A stretch of DNA of 6,404 bases from the NCBI GenBank assembly GCA_030043215.1, contig JASHYG010000080.1:1-6404 (forward strand), written 5' to 3'. Within the stretch, counting starts at the first letter, position 1. Every line of letters starts with the position of its first letter. This document shows, piece by piece, positions 5,659 through 6,404 of this stretch. A program made the translations under genes and the position numbers. This DNA is from Gammaproteobacteria bacterium. Its GTDB lineage: Bacteria; Pseudomonadota; Gammaproteobacteria; Steroidobacterales; Steroidobacteraceae. The notes beneath the pieces were generated by a model. It worked only from the letters and a program-made list of their open reading frames with translations, made no database searches and was not told where the DNA came from.

Positions 5659-6404
5659 ATGGAAAAAATCAGAGCCGCGGTCATCGGGGTCGGGTATCTC
5701 GGCCGTTTCCACGCGCAAAAGTACGCCCAGATCGGGGGTTGCGAGCTGGTCGCCGTCGTCGATCCGAGCCCGGAGGCGCGTGACCGGGCCACGGCCGAGC
5801 TCGGGACGCGCTCCTTGGCGGACCACCATGCGCTCATCGGCGAGGTGGACGCCGTGAGCGTCGTCACGCCTACGCCGGCGCATTTCGCCATCGCGCGCGA
5901 TTTCCTGGAGGGGGGCGCGCACGTGCTCGTGGAGAAGCCGATCACGGAGACGCTGGAGGAGGCGCGCGAGCTCATCCGCCTCGCCCGGGAGCGCCGGCGC
6001 GTGCTGCAGGTCGGGCATCTGGAGCGGTTCAACGCGGCGATCCTCGGAGCCGAGCCGTACCTCGAGGCGCCGCGATTCATCGAGTGCCATCGCCTCGCGC
6101 CCTACCGCGAGCGGGGCACCGATGTGAACGTCGTCCTCGACCTGATGATCCATGACATCGACATCATCCAGACGATCGTGGGCGCGCCGATCGAGTCGAT
6201 CGACGCCATCGGCACGCCCGTGTTCTCCGACGAGATCGACATCGCGAACGCCCGGATTCGGTTTGCCACCGGGTGCGTCGCCAATGCCACCGCGAGCCGC
6301 GTGAGCCTCAAGACCGAGCGCAAGCTCCGCGTCTTCGAGGACGACGCCTATCTCTCGCTCGATCTGCAGCAGAAGATCCTCACGGTCATCCGCAAGCGCG
6401 CCCA
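5659..6404 (+). CDS. Gfo/Idh/MocA family oxidoreductase, 5' part (lipid A cluster type)
   Basis: An NAD(P)-dependent sugar dehydrogenase of the Gfo/Idh/MocA family, cut off by the window edge after 248 codons (a full member has about 310-350). The N-terminal Rossmann fold shows VIGVGYLGRFHA with GVGYLG at 10-15, acidic D35 after strand 2 (VAVVDPS), and the family signature VEKPI with E92-K93-P94. The C-terminal domain starts near 120 with VGHLERFN (118-125) and has DLMIHDIDII (161-170), whose H165 and D166 are at the usual catalytic site. This exact pattern (GHLERFN, RGTDVNVVLDLMIHDIDI, DEIDIANARI, TASRVSLK) is typical of oxidoreductases found beside lpxA or lpxB, including GnnA, which oxidises UDP-GlcNAc at C3 for amide-linked lipid A. 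The GnnA role here is an inference, because no lpx or gnnB gene is in view. Confidence 0.9.
   Translation, partial: MEKIRAAVIGVGYLGRFHAQKYAQIGGCELVAVVDPSPEARDRATAELGTRSLADHHALIGEVDAVSVVTPTPAHFAIARDFLEGGAHVLVEKPITETLEEARELIRLARERRRVLQVGHLERFNAAILGAEPYLEAPRFIECHRLAPYRERGTDVNVVLDLMIHDIDIIQTIVGAPIESIDAIGTPVFSDEIDIANARIRFATGCVANATASRVSLKTERKLRVFEDDAYLSLDLQQKILTVIRKRA

Noticed and set aside
5617..6153. N-terminal extension of the small membrane protein to a start at 6153 (minus strand)
   Set aside because: This part is antisense to the conserved oxidoreductase and shows no domain; hydrophobic membrane features begin only after ATG 5616.
1..6404. CRISPR arrays, tRNA or rRNA genes, insertion sequences, attachment sites, riboswitches and T-tract terminators
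   Set aside because: I looked on both strands and saw no regularly spaced repeats, cloverleaf or rRNA segments, transposase motifs, terminal inverted repeats, or GC stem followed by a T run.

Overview
The window is a high-GC stretch of bacterial chromosome that is almost entirely coding. The gene set points to a gammaproteobacterium: ybaB-recR, a canonical oligoribonuclease (orn), a DUF1249/YqiB-family protein, and a long Prc/Tsp protease with the gammaproteobacterial-type C-terminal domain. GC-rich codon use and the lipid A-associated type of Gfo/Idh/MocA oxidoreductase would fit a less-studied lineage such as Steroidobacterales, Nevskiales or a relative. That placement is inference and cannot be settled from this window.

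Layout. Positions 1-678 (+) hold the last 25 codons of ybaB followed 6 nt later by complete recR, the usual ybaB-recR pair of DNA recombination and repair. Positions 721-1281 (+) hold orn, the essential nanoRNase. Positions 1377-1844 (+) hold a DUF1249 protein. Positions 1878-2942 (+) hold an unrecognised, mostly helical, coiled-coil-rich protein of 354 residues. On the opposite strand, 5123-2919 encodes a periplasmic carboxy-terminal processing protease (Prc/Tsp), whose last 24 bp overlap the end of the coiled-coil gene tail to tail. After a 187-bp gap, 5616-5311 (-) encodes a small two-helix membrane protein. Divergent from it, 5659-6404 (+, running off the edge) is a Gfo/Idh/MocA oxidoreductase of the kind often found in lipid A (lpx) clusters.

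How it fits together. This looks like four units: ybaB-recR; orn, DUF1249 and the coiled-coil gene, each possibly with its own start signal; the prc side on the minus strand; and the start of a likely lipid A or sugar-nucleotide operon at the right edge. No mobile element, CRISPR array, RNA gene, phage gene or defence system is visible.

Most of the content is conserved housekeeping. The parts worth a second look are regulatory or small. They are a 12-bp GC box repeated at matching positions before orn and DUF1249, with -10-like hexamers almost touching the start codons; a hairpin that can enclose the start codon of the coiled-coil gene with the Shine-Dalgarno-like bases in its loop; the convergent overlap with prc; and the two unassigned proteins. 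I do not see strong evidence of a new multi-gene system here.
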